Part shown: positions 18,300 to 26,841 of the stretch, in pieces
How the letters are laid out: the number at the start of each line of letters is the position of its first letter
Numbering within the stretch: position 1 is the stretch's first letter
Assembly (NCBI GenBank): GCA_964200075.2
Contig: CAXNAA020000130.1
Coordinates: 1 to 26,841, forward strand
Reading direction: 5' to 3'
Length of the DNA stretch: 26,841 nucleotides
Origin: Sphacelaria rigidula
Lineage: Eukaryota; Phaeophyceae; Sphacelariales
Notes under the pieces: model-generated
Seen by the model: only the letters and a program-made list of their open reading frames with translations
Databases searched by the model: none
What the model was told of the DNA's origin: nothing
Position numbers and translations under genes: made by a program

Positions 18300-19053
18300 T
18301 TTCACTTTAGCATCATGTAGCCTTGTCAACAAATATTCAACAAAAACCGAGGTGATGTTCCGCGCGCACGGGCTGGCTGCCTTGATGTGAGTGTCTATAA
18401 CAAAGAACGTGCCCTCGTGGTCGAGAGGTACGTGTAAATTCAGGACAGTCGGTGCAAAAATTTGTTGTGCGCTGGTGTGGAATCACGCCCAAGCTAATCT
18501 GATTGAATGCCAGAGTTCGTTGTCGATGGGGAATACTGTTTAAACCCCCTCTTCCGTGCAACTTGTGGAGCTGATTCAAACGCACTCATGTAGTGAGAGG
18601 TGTTCATCGTCTTGGGCTGGTGCTTAGCGCTGCCGATACCCCCTTGAAGTGATGTGCCCTCTGCAGTGCGCTACTACTTGTCGGCTGCGCTATGAACTGT
18701 ATAACACAATAATACGATGGTGAGCACGTTCGGCGGGCGCAAGAATTGGGGTAGCACTTGTGGGTCTTCTGTGTTTCGATATCCGAAAAAGCATGTGCGT
18801 CAGCAGGCCACTCTGCGCCGACACTCGCGAGATTGTTCGTCCATGGTCACTATGTTTTAATCGTATATTTATTGCTTACACGGTACGAAATTCCCTCAAC
18901 TCTGAGCCATCAACCATCTCTATTTGTATTGCCAGTACGTTTGTCCGCAAGGCACCCTCTGCTGATTTTCCCCAGCGTACGATTGAGTGGGGCGTCCTTG
19001 CGGCTGACCGTGTCCCTTCATGTGTTCCGATGCGTGTTGCTCCCGTGGGCTAG
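18300..19053. other. No recognised repeat or gene; 3' end of the large CSN3 intron
   Basis: Contains an isolated A-box-like GTGGTCGAGAGG near 18418 with no B box downstream. The + frame at 18758-19144 is partly the shadow of the next CSN3 exon. The intron ends GTGGGCTAG at 19053. Confidence 0.4.
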
Positions 19054-19236
19054 TGTTGCATCATGGCAAAGTGCTATAAGCAGGGAGCCCGGTTCATGGA
19101 CGACCAGTCTGTGTTCGGAGTTGATCCCAAGGCTACTGGGCTGACGCCGTTACACTTTTTGCGACACTTCTACTACGGGGGAATCGTTTACATTGGTACC
19201 AAGAGGTGGAAGGACGCCTTGGACAGCTTCCTCATG
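19054..19236 (+). CDS. CSN3: COP9 signalosome subunit 3, internal exon
   Basis: Encodes 61 codons from CCIMAKCYKQGARFM to LDSFLM in phase 0. The segment HFLRHFYYGGIVYIGTKRW corresponds to HFLCYYYYGGMIYTGLKNF of human CSN3 and to the plant YSYYGGMICIGLKRF, a strongly conserved helical-repeat region. CCIMAKCYK matches CLLAKCFK. The acceptor is GGGCTAG (19047-19053); the donor is GTGAGT after ATG (19237). The Met codon at 19063 is internal to the exon and is not the start of translation. Confidence 0.93.
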
Positions 19237-19263
19237 GTGAGTCTGGTCAAGCCCAGCCATCTG

Positions 19264-19345
19264 CGCCCCGGTGGTGTAATGGTCCGACTGTCGCCGTTAG
19301 GGTGAAAAGAACGAGGGTTCGATTTCCGATCATGTTTTTTTTCCT
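19264..19345 (+). mobile_element. tRNA-like SINE head in a CSN3 intron
   Basis: Starts CGCCCCGGTGGTGTAATGGT with A box TGGTGTAATGG (19272-19282) and B box GGGTTCGATTTC (19315-19326), followed by a T run. The 5' CGCCCCGGTGG matches the start of the SINE at 2170, but the rest differs, so it is a different tRNA-derived element or a pseudo-tRNA. The acceptor arms do not pair. Confidence 0.5.
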
Positions 19346-19483
19346 TGTAGTATCTGATTTGCACCGTGCAAAGCGTGAAAACGTGAGTAAACAAAGTAGT
19401 TGACTGAGTTTGTTTGACGAGAGCTGACGCGGTGCGGGAGTGCTGATAGTCATGACCCAATCCGCGAGACCAAAATGCAAGGC

Positions 19484-19610
19484 GTGTACCGGGGGGCGTA
19501 CTAATTTGTTGCTTGCCTTAACGGTTTCACCATTGACCACGCATCCCTTTCGAGACGGAGCACCGTTCCTACTCCTAATAGTACCACCTCCAACATTCGG
19601 GCGCTCATTA
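19484..19610 (-). repeat. Dispersed repeat family with C-run end, copy 3 (reverse)
   Basis: Read on the minus strand it gives GGTGCTCCGTCTCGAAAGGG, ATGCGTGGTCAATGG, GGCAAGCAACAAATTAGTAC, GCCCCCCGGTACACG, in the order seen at 18147-18258 and 7655-7783. Confidence 0.65.
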
Positions 19611-19902
19611 GTGTACCGGGGGAGAGATGGGTGGATTCCTTGAGACCACGGACTCGTCCCGAGGAAGGGGAGGGGTTCAAAATGCGATGAGTAAAAAAAA
19701 TGAAGAAAATCTACGAACGGTGATGCGCACTTGGGTGCAAGAGTCGCTTGCCTCGGCTTGTAATTCTCTCATCCCTCGCCCAAAGTTGACCGTACGCGGA
19801 TCCATCCGCGTACGGTCAGGCTTGGCGGCTCAGCTGTATGTGCTGTTTTCTCATTCCATGCCTGCTGATTGAACGCCTTCACCCGCTGTCATCCCTCTAC
19901 AG

Positions 19903-20085
19903 CTGGTTACAGCCCCGGCAAGTGTACTGAGCTCCCTGGTGGTGGAGGGATACAAGAAGATGATTTTAGTATCACTTATCGTATCTGGAAGGATGCCAGT
20001 GCTCCCCAAGTATTCATCCAACGTGGTGACGCGTCAGCTAAAGAGTCAGGCGTCGGAGTACCAACTGCTGGGGACACGCTGCCAG
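19903..20085 (+). CDS. CSN3: COP9 signalosome subunit 3, internal exon
   Basis: Encodes 61 codons beginning LVTAPASVLSSLVVEGYKK, then MILVSLIVSG and LPKYSSNVVTRQLK. It matches human ITTPAMAVSHIMLESYKK, YILVSLILLGKVQQLPKY and plant VVTAPMHQVNAIALEAYKK. This is the conserved segment leading into the PCI domain. The acceptor CTCTACAG ends at 19902; the exon ends CTGCCAG with donor GTCAGT at 20086, phase 0. A continuous frame runs through from 19869 past the donor, but the reading after 20085 loses all resemblance to CSN3, which supports the splice. Confidence 0.93.
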
Positions 20086-20381
20086 GTCAGTCCCTGTTCC
20101 CGAAGGTTCGTTTCAAGTGGACGCTATACCCCGATGACATTTACAATTTTGAAGTCCATAGGATGGATGCCATGGGTGGTGAATCAAATTCGCATAAGCT
20201 CGGCTTTGAACCACAGGGATGGACTCTGCAACCCGAGTGCTCTGAACTTGCCCATAGACCGCCTTCCTCACCTGTTACCTCCGTTCGACGAGACAATCCA
20301 AGCTCACAAGAGTCTACCGATGCTGAGGAGAGAAAGTGGATAACCCAATCGATCATACAATGTATGGATCGATTTTCGCAG

Positions 20382-20441
20382 GCTGGAGATAGCAAGGGAC
20401 TCAAGGCCGCGGTTGTAGAAGGGAATGACGTATTCAAGAAG
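20382..20441 (+). CDS. CSN3: COP9 signalosome subunit 3, 60-bp exon
   Basis: Twenty codons, AGDSKGLKAAVVEGNDVFKK, equivalent to human NNPSELRNLVNKHSETFTR. The acceptor TTTTCGCAG ends at 20381; the donor is GTATGT at 20442; both sides are phase 0. It fills exactly the gap in the alignment between the flanking exons, ending where the next begins DGNVGLVKQ (human DNNMGLVKQ). Introns are 296 bp before and 254 bp after. Confidence 0.85.
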
Positions 20442-20695
20442 GTATGTCCAGTTTTTCCGCACAATGTGTCAGGGCCTGTTATTTCGACCGCATAAAGGTA
20501 TACTTCGCACCGAAAATTAGCTGTCTCCACGGTCATGAACTCCACGTACCTTCATCTGTTCCATAGTGTGGTCAGTTGGCATTGCATGAACGGGTGTCGC
20601 AATCTTGCGTCCACACCCACATGCTTCGCTTTTTTTTGCGTCACGCGAGTCTCGGGTGCTGTAATTTTGTCGCCCACATACGTTTTCGGATGCAG

Positions 20696-20792
20696 GACGG
20701 CAACGTGGGCTTGGTGAAGCAGGTCGTGGAGGCCCTGACAAGGCGCAAGATCATGCAGCTGACCCACACCTACATCACCCTGTCTTTAAAAG
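20696..20792 (+). CDS. CSN3: COP9 signalosome subunit 3, PCI-domain exon
   Basis: Encodes DGNVGLVKQVVEALTRRK then IMQLTHTYITLSLK, matching human DNNMGLVKQCLSSLYKKN, IQRLTKTFLTLSLQ. This is the start of the PCI domain, which mediates packing with other signalosome subunits. The acceptor is GGATGCAG ending at 20695. The exon ends TTAAAAG with donor GTGAAG, phase 1; the spare G joins AC of the next exon to give the Asp of DIADKV. The in-frame stop shortly after the donor (GTGAAGACTAG) shows the frame cannot read through. Confidence 0.93.
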
Positions 20793-20893
20793 GTGAAGAC
20801 TAGGAGGAATTATGCCCAAAGCGCATTTGTAGTTTCGCTCTTGTCAGGTCCCGTTGACTGTCGCCACGCTTTTTTGACACGTTGTTCCCCCAG
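20793..20893 (+). other. CSN3 intron of 101 bp
   Basis: Donor GTGAAG, acceptor GTTCCCCCAG, phase 1. It is the smallest intron of the gene and free of repeats, unlike its large neighbours. Confidence 0.88.
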
Positions 20894-21153
20894 ACATTGC
20901 TGACAAGGTTGGACTGGAGGATCCGCAGGGCAGTGAAAAATATATTTTGCAGATGGTGGAGTCGGGCGATATCCGCGCCAAGGTTGACTCCCCTGCTGGG
21001 ACTGTGCACTTCCAGGAGGAAGACATGCATGTATCGTCTTCAGCCACGGTGGCATCTCGCTTGGAGGCAGATCTACAGACTACTGCTGATCTCACGGAAC
21101 GAGTGCGCAAGCTCGAAGCCCGATTGATGATAAACGCCGTGTTTATCCAAAAG
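20894..21153 (+). CDS. CSN3: COP9 signalosome subunit 3, PCI winged-helix exon
   Basis: Encodes (D)IADKVGLEDPQGSEKYILQ, MVESGDIRAKVDSPAGTVHF and a long helix ending LEARLMINAVFIQK. It matches human EKYVLHMIEDGEIFASI, DGMVSF and ITVNPQFVQK, so it is the winged-helix end of the PCI domain plus the C-terminal helix that joins the signalosome helical bundle. The acceptor CCCCCAG ends at 20893; donor GTATGT at 21154, phase 0. The insert EEDMHVSSSATVASRLEADL is longer and more polar than the human equivalent. Confidence 0.95.
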
Positions 21154-22835
21154 GTATGTTTGTGGCGTGCTGGTTTCCCGCACAACTGACGGTAGGTACC
21201 ATCGCCCGTAGCAAGTTTTTCCCTTGCTTTTGCTTGCGTACCGTCTTGTACGTCCGTATTGTGTGCAACCGGTGCAAGTTCGCCCCTTTGTTGTTCTAGC
21301 GGCAAACTTATCGCAAACGACATATGCTGGCGTCGAATCCGTTTTTACAATGAGAACGCAGCCCAAATATCATGAGGTACCCTAGAGCTCGAATATACGA
21401 GGTCAAAGCCACCATACGCAGGTGTTTCGCTAGCGGCAAGACTATTGGTGCAGGTGATCCCACTCGTGAATGGAATACTTTCTCTCGCGATTTTGTGGGG
21501 TTGGTGTGAACGTTCAGGTATACATTCGTTGTACAGATGGGGGTGACTGGTTTGTGAACTGTCAAAACTAGCGTTGTGAAATGGTTTGGTTGAGCAGTGA
21601 ACTGGTTGTCGGACATGACTACCAGTTAAAGTTATCAGTTGAAACTGAATAACTGACAGCGAAGCCGCCCCGCTATGAAATTACGCCATTTAGTTTCACA
21701 TCTCTTCAAAATCGCGGTAAATTCTGGCCGCCTAGCACCAGCAATTCGAGCACGTAATTGGTGCGCACAAAATATATATGTGTGGGGAAAAAGGAAATAT
21801 CACTAAACTTCGCGACGTGCCTTGAAAATAAGAAGCGGTGAGACAATAGTACAGCATACATAGCGCCCGGCGGGTACCACCGAAACTGGTAGCACGACAG
21901 CTTGGTATCGTCCAGGTGTGTGCGCGGTGTGGTCATGTGCTCCCCTTTGTAACAGTATCCCCACGGTCAATGTAGTACAATACATCAGAAATATTAATGG
22001 GAGTATGCCACGTATGTACACAAAGCGCTTTGGAGTATGACACCTGTCGAGTGAAATAATTGGTTTAACCGGTTACAAAACCGATCAGTTAACCACTTGG
22101 AGTTAAAGTGGCAGCCAGTTTACAACACTTTCAAGAACAGATGGAGCAGCAGTACAGGGTAATTAATACAGCACAGTGCACGTGAGACTGTTGATCGATC
22201 ACTACGGCACATTATAAGCACTAAAGCTACCCGTGCAGAGGAGTCCTTGAGTCAATTGCCTCCCCCAAGAAGTCGGTCGTGAGTTTCCTGGATCTTACTG
22301 TACTCGTTTCTGTTTTTTCGTTTGTAAGTTGAAGATCGTCTTAGTGCACGATTCACCTCCTGTTACAACAGTATCATATCTTGGAAACTAATAGCTGCTT
22401 CCAATTCACCTTCGGATCACTCACACGCAACGCCTGGGGCCACGAGCTCTCGCTTTGCCCATCTACATGTGTCGTGGGGATGGAGATGCCCCTGGTGGCA
22501 TGATCTCGTCGCCATCACTTGTGTTGCTGTGTTCTTTGTGTACTTTGCACGTGCCTTCGTCGGAGCCCCTTCTTTCTTGTCATTTGTGAGCTACCCAACT
22601 GTTGGGCAAGTAAACGCGGAACGCATGGTGCGAATCGCACTTGTTTGTCCGACGATCACCGTTTGGCAGGAAGTACAGCACGTGGTCTGTGATACGCCCA
22701 CGCTATTCATTCAAACAGGGTAGCTTTACATAACCCTGTTCACAAGTGATATTTTATACGACGAGCGTGGGTGAATGCATGTCTTATAATTGCAAGCCAG
22801 TGGTGAATTTTATAAAATCCATGTTTTTGTTGGGT

Positions 22836-22918
22836 ATGTCCATCATGAGACCACGGCTGGATCATGACTACCTGGGGGGTCAGTTAAAGTGCGACAATCA
22901 AATCAAATCAAATCAAAC
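22836..22918 (+). mobile_element. LINE-type 3' end with (AATCA)n tail
   Basis: GTCCATCATGAGACCACGGC, ACCTGGGGGGTCAGTTAAAG, then TGCGACAATCAAATCAAATC. The same block as 7550-7615, with a longer tail of AATCA repeats. Everything 5' of the 3' end is missing or unrecognisable, as in 5'-truncated retrotransposons. Confidence 0.6.
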
Positions 22919-23589
22919 CGTGGCCACAAACAGTGCTTTCTAGACTGATATTTTACTTATTGCACGAACAAGCACTTTTCAAGAATATTGTGGCCGGAGA
23001 ATACTTGTTCGAAACAACGATTGTTGTGGCACATGCGAGTGTCTTGCTAGCCGATAGTTCGATATTTCAAAGAGAGGAAATTGCCGATTCGGTCGGCACG
23101 GAATCACGTTCAGTCAGACGAAGTGCACATGATCAGCTGTGCAGCTGTGTTGGAAACAATCTTGCATGTCCATCTTCGAACCAGGTACAAGAACAAGCCT
23201 CGCGTGACCATCTTTGAACCGGCTCAAGAATGAAACAGGTGAAAAACACTAGCGTAACGCCCGTTACATGCGAAACCTTGGATTTTTTCGCATTCACAAC
23301 ACTAAAACCTCATGAACCCAAAATATATTGTAGGGCACATAAAGAAAAACGAAGAACATTGGTCGAGTCGGATTCAGGCGGAGACTGCATGGCAAAACAG
23401 CGGAGTGGGAAATGGCCGCCCCCAGGGGGTGTCATCTCCCATCTTTGCGTGTAACGTACGAATGGCGATGCGCTGGCTATATGTAGAGATATTGGAAATA
23501 TTTTTGGCTCACAAAAAATGTGCGGAAAAATATGAAATCAATTCCGCACCCGGAGATGAAATCCAGTGCATGTCATGAGAAAGAAATAT

Positions 23590-24175
23590 CACGGAACTCA
23601 CACGGGACGGGAATTCACGTCCTGTCCAGTCATTTTTTTGGCGATGGTAAAAATTCAAGTTGCCGCCTCGTCCCGTCCTAACGACAAAATTCCCGAAATA
23701 TCTCACTGGAAATCCTGTCCGATTCGACGGGTCTTCCAGTCAACACAAGGGGAAGTTTGTCCACTCTGAGGGGAACCCGATTATGTTCTCTATGGGCTAT
23801 GTGGGAACGTTTTTTTCGAAATGTTTGTTCACCCCGGTCCCTTGCACAGCCTATCCATGACTCACGTATCACATGAAAGGATGAACGGTCACAGTTATCG
23901 TAACCAGGGATTGTGGCGGGACTTCCAGACGGCACGGGACGGGATGGGACCGTTTCCCTGACGCAATCATGAGTCGATTCAACTGCTGTTGTCGAGTGAT
24001 GTGCCTCAGCACCGGTGATTGTTTTTTCGTGGACAAAAGTTACGGTCTCATTTAAGCTTATTTCGGCGGCGTCGCACACCTCTTCCCGTGAGGGCGGGAC
24101 GAGACGGGGCAGGAATTCCCGTTGCATCCCGTCATTTTTTTGTCGGCGGGAAGTTGTTTCCGTCTCGTCCCGCCC
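23590..24175. repeat. Cluster of GGGACGGGA palindromic repeats
   Basis: Three related blocks at about 23597-23682, 23915-23955 and 24092-24175 carry GGGACGGGAATTC-type sequence, two of them followed by GTCATTTTTTTGKCG. The last block is closed by a perfect 16-bp inverted repeat, GGGCGGGACGAGACGG (24092-24107) and its complement (24160-24175). The minus-strand translations of blocks 1 and 3 share RQKND and REF because the DNA is related, which explains most of the long antisense frame here. Confidence 0.65.
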
Positions 24176-25014
24176 CAGTCTCGTGGCAAGCGCTAATGAA
24201 CTTACTGCACCCCCTTTAAAAAGTCTCACGGGGGTGGCATTAACACGTTTGCCCGTTGACACAAATGGCGATGTCCTCCAACACGCGAATGGTATCACTA
24301 GAGTGTGCAGAGTGCAACCCACCGTGTTGGCCGTGTTGCATGCAAATGACAATGCCTCTGGTGATGCGAGAGATCTTGATGGAACATGTACACCCTTGAT
24401 TATCGACTGATAACCCCACCTCCCGAACATCCTCAGCCCGCGGGTGGTCTTATTCGACATACTAGCCTTTTGCGAGTGGACTACCATGAATCCCTGAAAA
24501 CCCGAGAAAATGCATGGGTAAAACGTACGTACCAGTGTCCACCGGCGAGCGACCCGCTCACTCAACGGCGCTGTGCCCCAAAGGTTGAAGCGAGCGAAAC
24601 GATTCTCCGGTGTCCCTTGCCGTCGTACTCTACAATGCACTGCAGCGGTGGCAAATTATTGTTGTGCTGACTGCATTCAAAACAGTATTTTCGTGAGATT
24701 GAGAGTGGAGGATACGATTGAGAGTGAAGAGCGGTCAATTAGTGAATAAGTCGCTTCAGTTCCGAAATGCCCCTCCCCGAGGCCCAATATGCTTTCCGTA
24801 ATAGCTTGAGGCCCTTGATATCCCTGAGTAGGACATCGGCGTGTAGCTGTAAGCGCACGCCGGTTATCAGGGCAAAGAAAAGCACATGCGGAATGAAAAA
24901 TTGGCCAAGTGACAGCGAATGATCAAAGCCACTCTAAATCAGCGCTCTACTCTTAATCACACGAAAACGTTGTTTCATGTGTTTGTCGTGTCGCCACCTC
25001 GTTGTGCTTTCCAG

Positions 25015-25095
25015 ATGTCAGGCGATCACTCGATGCAAGGCCCTGGGTTGAGCGGCCCATCTGCATACTGGGACGACATCACCATGGGAGACTAG
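25015..25095 (+). CDS. CSN3: COP9 signalosome subunit 3, probable last exon
   Basis: 26 codons, MSGDHSMQGPGLS then GPSAYWDDITMGD, and stop TAG at 25093-25095. The acceptor GTGCTTTCCAG ends at 25014, in phase 0 with the donor after FIQK. Joined, it reads IQK then MSGDHSMQG, comparable with QKSMGSQEDDSG at the human C-terminus, and the acidic, Gly/Ser-rich tail is normal for the family. The intron would be 3.9 kb. A nearer alternative, 21300-21353 (acceptor GTTGTTCTAG, 17 codons beginning RQTYRKRH, then TGA), is also in phase but its basic sequence is less like CSN3 tails. Transcript data would decide. Confidence 0.6.
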   Translation: MSGDHSMQGPGLSGPSAYWDDITMGD

Positions 25096-25221
25096 GAGCA
25101 CGCGCTGATCTTCTTTCCTCCAAGTGTGGTCCATCACTTCCGAGGGGCGACAAGTTGTCGCGCATTTCCAAGCGTTAGCCACCCGAGGGAGGGATCAATC
25201 AATTTTCCCAATTAGGAGTGT
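25096..25221 (+). other. Probable CSN3 3' untranslated region
   Basis: Follows the TAG directly. It contains the hairpin GCGACAAGTTGTCGC and ends at the SINE target duplication AGGAGTGT (25214-25221). No clear AATAAA polyadenylation signal is seen before the SINE, so the transcript may run into it. Confidence 0.35.
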
Positions 25222-25579
25222 CGCCCTCCCGAGTGGCTCAGTTGGTAACGTCGAAACCTTCTGACGGTTGGGTCGTGGGTTCAAATCTCGGAGCGATCTG
25301 GTATTTTTTCTCACACCATGCCCAACAGTGGAGAGCGACTATGTTGTGGATACACAAAATTCGATGTGACGGTCGACGAGGGAAAGGGACTGCTGAACCT
25401 CTCTCGCGATAAAAAAAGGCAAGCACCGCAGAAGGGAGGTGGGGTATCAGAAACAAGGAAGAAAGGAAAAGCTACTGTGTTGACCTTCCTCTTGAGTGAC
25501 CTCGGCTGGTATGCCCACATATACCGAAAGGTGTAGACTGGCGTCCAGAATAGATTGGACGACAACACACAACACACAC
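25222..25579 (+). mobile_element. tRNA-derived SINE, copy 2, with target-site duplication
   Basis: 358 bp, flanked by AGGAGTGT at 25214-25221 and 25580-25587. A box TGGCTCAGTTGG (25234-25245), B box GGGTTCAAATC (25277-25287), then a body shared with 2170-2524: CACCATGCCCAACAGTGGAG, CTGAACCTCTCTCGCGATAA, TATACCGAAAGG and GCGTCCAGAATAGA. It ends in a CA-rich tail. It lies about 125 bp after the probable CSN3 stop, in the same orientation. Confidence 0.88.
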
Positions 25580-25853
25580 AGGAGTGTTGTTACTATACAC
25601 TGAACCAGATTTTTTTCATTGGTCGAGCAGAAAATCGTCGGGGTAGAAACGCGATCACCCCTGTTCGGGGGGAAATCAGGCGCCCGGTTAGAGCCGATCG
25701 GTATATACTCGGTTGATTTCGCAAAGCACGCTGAATTATGAACACCCGATTGAAGTAAAGACTGCCGATTCTGTGATGCGAATATTTTCGCGAAATAGAA
25801 TATAGCGTCCAGTTAAGAGTGAACTTTATCAAGAACATGTTTTTGTGTTCCTA

Positions 25854-25976
25854 TTAACCCTTTTCGGACCGGCCTCCAGAAGGACCGATGGGGCTGGTTG
25901 GGAATGACGTGTCTGGCGTCTGCACAAAATAGTGGCGTGTTGTTGCTGAAAATCCGCGTATGCAACCGCAGGGTTA
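25854..25976. mobile_element. Possible degraded TTAA-type MITE
   Basis: TTAACCCTTTTCGGACCG at the left and CCGCAGGGTTAT at the right form a weak inverted terminus like the family at 1072-2134, with the right TTAA changed to TTAT. The interior does not align with that family, so this is tentative. Confidence 0.25.
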
Positions 25977-26024
25977 TGACGACGGAAAGCTTCATCCAAT
26001 CTGTTTTCAGGTGCAGGGTGCGCA

Positions 26025-26387
26025 TTAGGTAATATTCATCTGATGTAGCAAGCAGTATGGGTCGCGGTAGAGAGCTTCCAACAGCATGCGGCGACCGGCC
26101 CGCCACTTGTGGCCTTGGATATTGTCCCCATCACCTTGCCACACAGCCCTTTGTGGTCGGGGTGCGCCCCCATTTCCCTCTATGTTGCATGCGGAAAATT
26201 CTCTTCGAAGGGTCTCGGTGTTGTGGCGCCCATACATACAGTATAGCATAGTACAACAGTGCAAGTACGCCTCTCCGACTGGAGCAGCAGCTGCCGCTGC
26301 ACACTCCCTTGCACGTTCTGGGCAATTCTCCGCCACCGAGATCAACTGCCTATATACCGCTTCTTCATCCCCGCCCACTACATACAT
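26025..26387 (-). CDS. Uncharacterised open frame, 120 codons
   Basis: A minus-strand frame from an ATG at 26387 to a stop at 26025-26027. It has coding-like composition in its first half (an acidic helix-like start GDEEAVYRQLISVAENCPER, then an alanine run) and a basic patch AGRRMLLEALYRD. No family is recognised and no partner exon is evident. The opposite strand is also open here, so chance in a GC-richer stretch is a serious alternative. Confidence 0.2.
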   Translation of the reverse strand: MYVVGGDEEAVYRQLISVAENCPERARECAAAAAAPVGEAYLHCCTMLYCMYGRHNTETLRREFSACNIEGNGGAPRPQRAVWQGDGDNIQGHKWRAGRRMLLEALYRDPYCLLHQMNIT

Positions 26388-26841
26388 GTTAACTGCACAC
26401 TACAAGCCATCGGCAGAGGGATACGCAGAATCCATGACGGTAGCTCCTTTTGTCGTTCTACGGTCCACCTGGGTGTAATGCCTCGTGAAAATGACCACAT
26501 GGTAGCATGTACACCCCTTCCCGTTTTTTCCCGGTCCATCCTGTGTTCGTGTAAATTACTACTTCCTCTCGGCCATTAGAAAAGCTCACTCTCAGGTTTT
26601 GCGGTATAACTCCTGCCTATCTTCGACTTTGTCGAACGTTTTTTTTTGCTGCACTCGTAAAGTTTTGGAGATGAGCTCAAAAACGAGGTCTTTGCTGAGT
26701 CCCCAGAAGATACTCACTTACACTCACAGCAACCAGAGGGTATCGGTCGCGCAGAACGAAAATCTACCGGTCGACAGCCTTCCCATCAATTTTTGGAAAA
26801 ACGGGTGTGCCAATGTTTTTACGGGGGCGTTTCGGAGAATC

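Larger units (their letters stand above)
11026..19053 (+). other. CSN3 intron of 8,028 bp filled with mobile elements
   Basis: Donor GTGAGC at 11026 and acceptor GGGCTAG ending at 19053, phase 0. The flanking exons join adjoining residues of the CSN3 alignment, so no coding exon needs to lie inside. It holds a tandem duplication, a minisatellite MITE, an inverted-repeat pair, two MULE-like copies, a hAT-like element with a nested MITE, a dispersed repeat and a 10-N assembly gap. The large frames within it, including one crossing the gap on the minus strand, are not genes. Confidence 0.8.
19237..19902 (+). other. CSN3 intron of 666 bp carrying a tRNA-like SINE head and a dispersed repeat
   Basis: Donor GTGAGT, acceptor CTCTACAG, phase 0. 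It contains the tRNA-like sequence at 19264-19345, an inverted copy of the dispersed repeat at 19484-19610, and a perfect hairpin at 19788-19818 (TGACCGTACGCGGATC / GATCCGCGTACGGTCA sharing the central GATC). Confidence 0.85.
21154..25014 (+). other. Probable terminal CSN3 intron of 3,861 bp
   Basis: Donor GTATGT, acceptor GTGCTTTCCAG, phase 0. It carries a LINE tail (22836-22918), GC-rich palindromic repeats (23590-24175) and a 320-codon antisense open frame (23678-24640, minus). If the alternative last exon at 21300-21353 is the true one, this is intergenic sequence instead. Confidence 0.55.
25588..26841. other. No confident gene
   Basis: Apart from the candidates listed separately, this stretch shows nothing recognisable. 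GC rises around 26050-26350, where open frames exist on both strands, but no domain or splice pattern identifies a product. Confidence 0.4.

Overview
The window is nuclear DNA from a eukaryote with a large, repeat-rich genome. Coding sequence is sparse, in short exons with clean GT/AG boundaries, and most of the rest is transposon-derived. Nothing fixes the lineage. A protist or algal genome (for example a brown alga or another stramenopile) would fit the intron sizes and protein divergence, but that is a guess. There is no sign of a prokaryote, organelle or virus.

Only one gene can be called with confidence: subunit 3 of the COP9 signalosome (CSN3), on the + strand. Seven exons were assembled by reading frame, intron phase and remembered resemblance to human and plant CSN3: 10883-11025, 19054-19236, 19903-20085, 20382-20441, 20696-20792, 20894-21153 and a probable last exon at 25015-25095. 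They join in frame to about 335 codons, covering the middle of the protein, the PCI domain and the C-terminus. The first 100 or so residues were not found and may lie before 10883 or outside the window. The gene is very uneven: five exons sit within 2.1 kb, flanked by an 8,028-bp intron and a probable 3,861-bp intron, both packed with mobile elements.

Layout. 1-2134: half of a long inverted-repeat element with a hAT-like MITE inside it, then a cluster of five small TTAA-flanked MITEs, one interrupted by another MITE. 2170-2524: a tRNA-derived SINE. 2528-4146: a 1.6-kb foldback element. 4298-4888: a further inverted-repeat element. 4889-6367: no recognisable gene, with a tRNA-like SINE head near 5.8 kb. 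6368-8518: two diverged copies of a TIR element, the second interrupted by a LINE 3' end. 8519-10882: no recognised gene. 11026-19053 (large CSN3 intron): a 125-bp tandem duplication, a minisatellite-bearing MITE, a 200-bp inverted-repeat pair, a 10-N gap between homopolymers, two copies of a MULE-like element and a 1.66-kb hAT-like element with a nested MITE. 19054-21153: the CSN3 exon cluster. 21154-25014: intron with a LINE tail and GC-rich palindromic repeats. 25222-25579: a second, intact SINE copy with target-site duplications just past the CSN3 stop. 25580-26841: no confident gene.

The most informative material is the transposon record. Several insertions can be read to the base from target-site duplications and pre-insertion sites preserved in sister repeats. 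Two unrelated-looking MITEs both carry minisatellites built on GGTACCGGTA-type motifs. All coordinates and alignments were made by eye.
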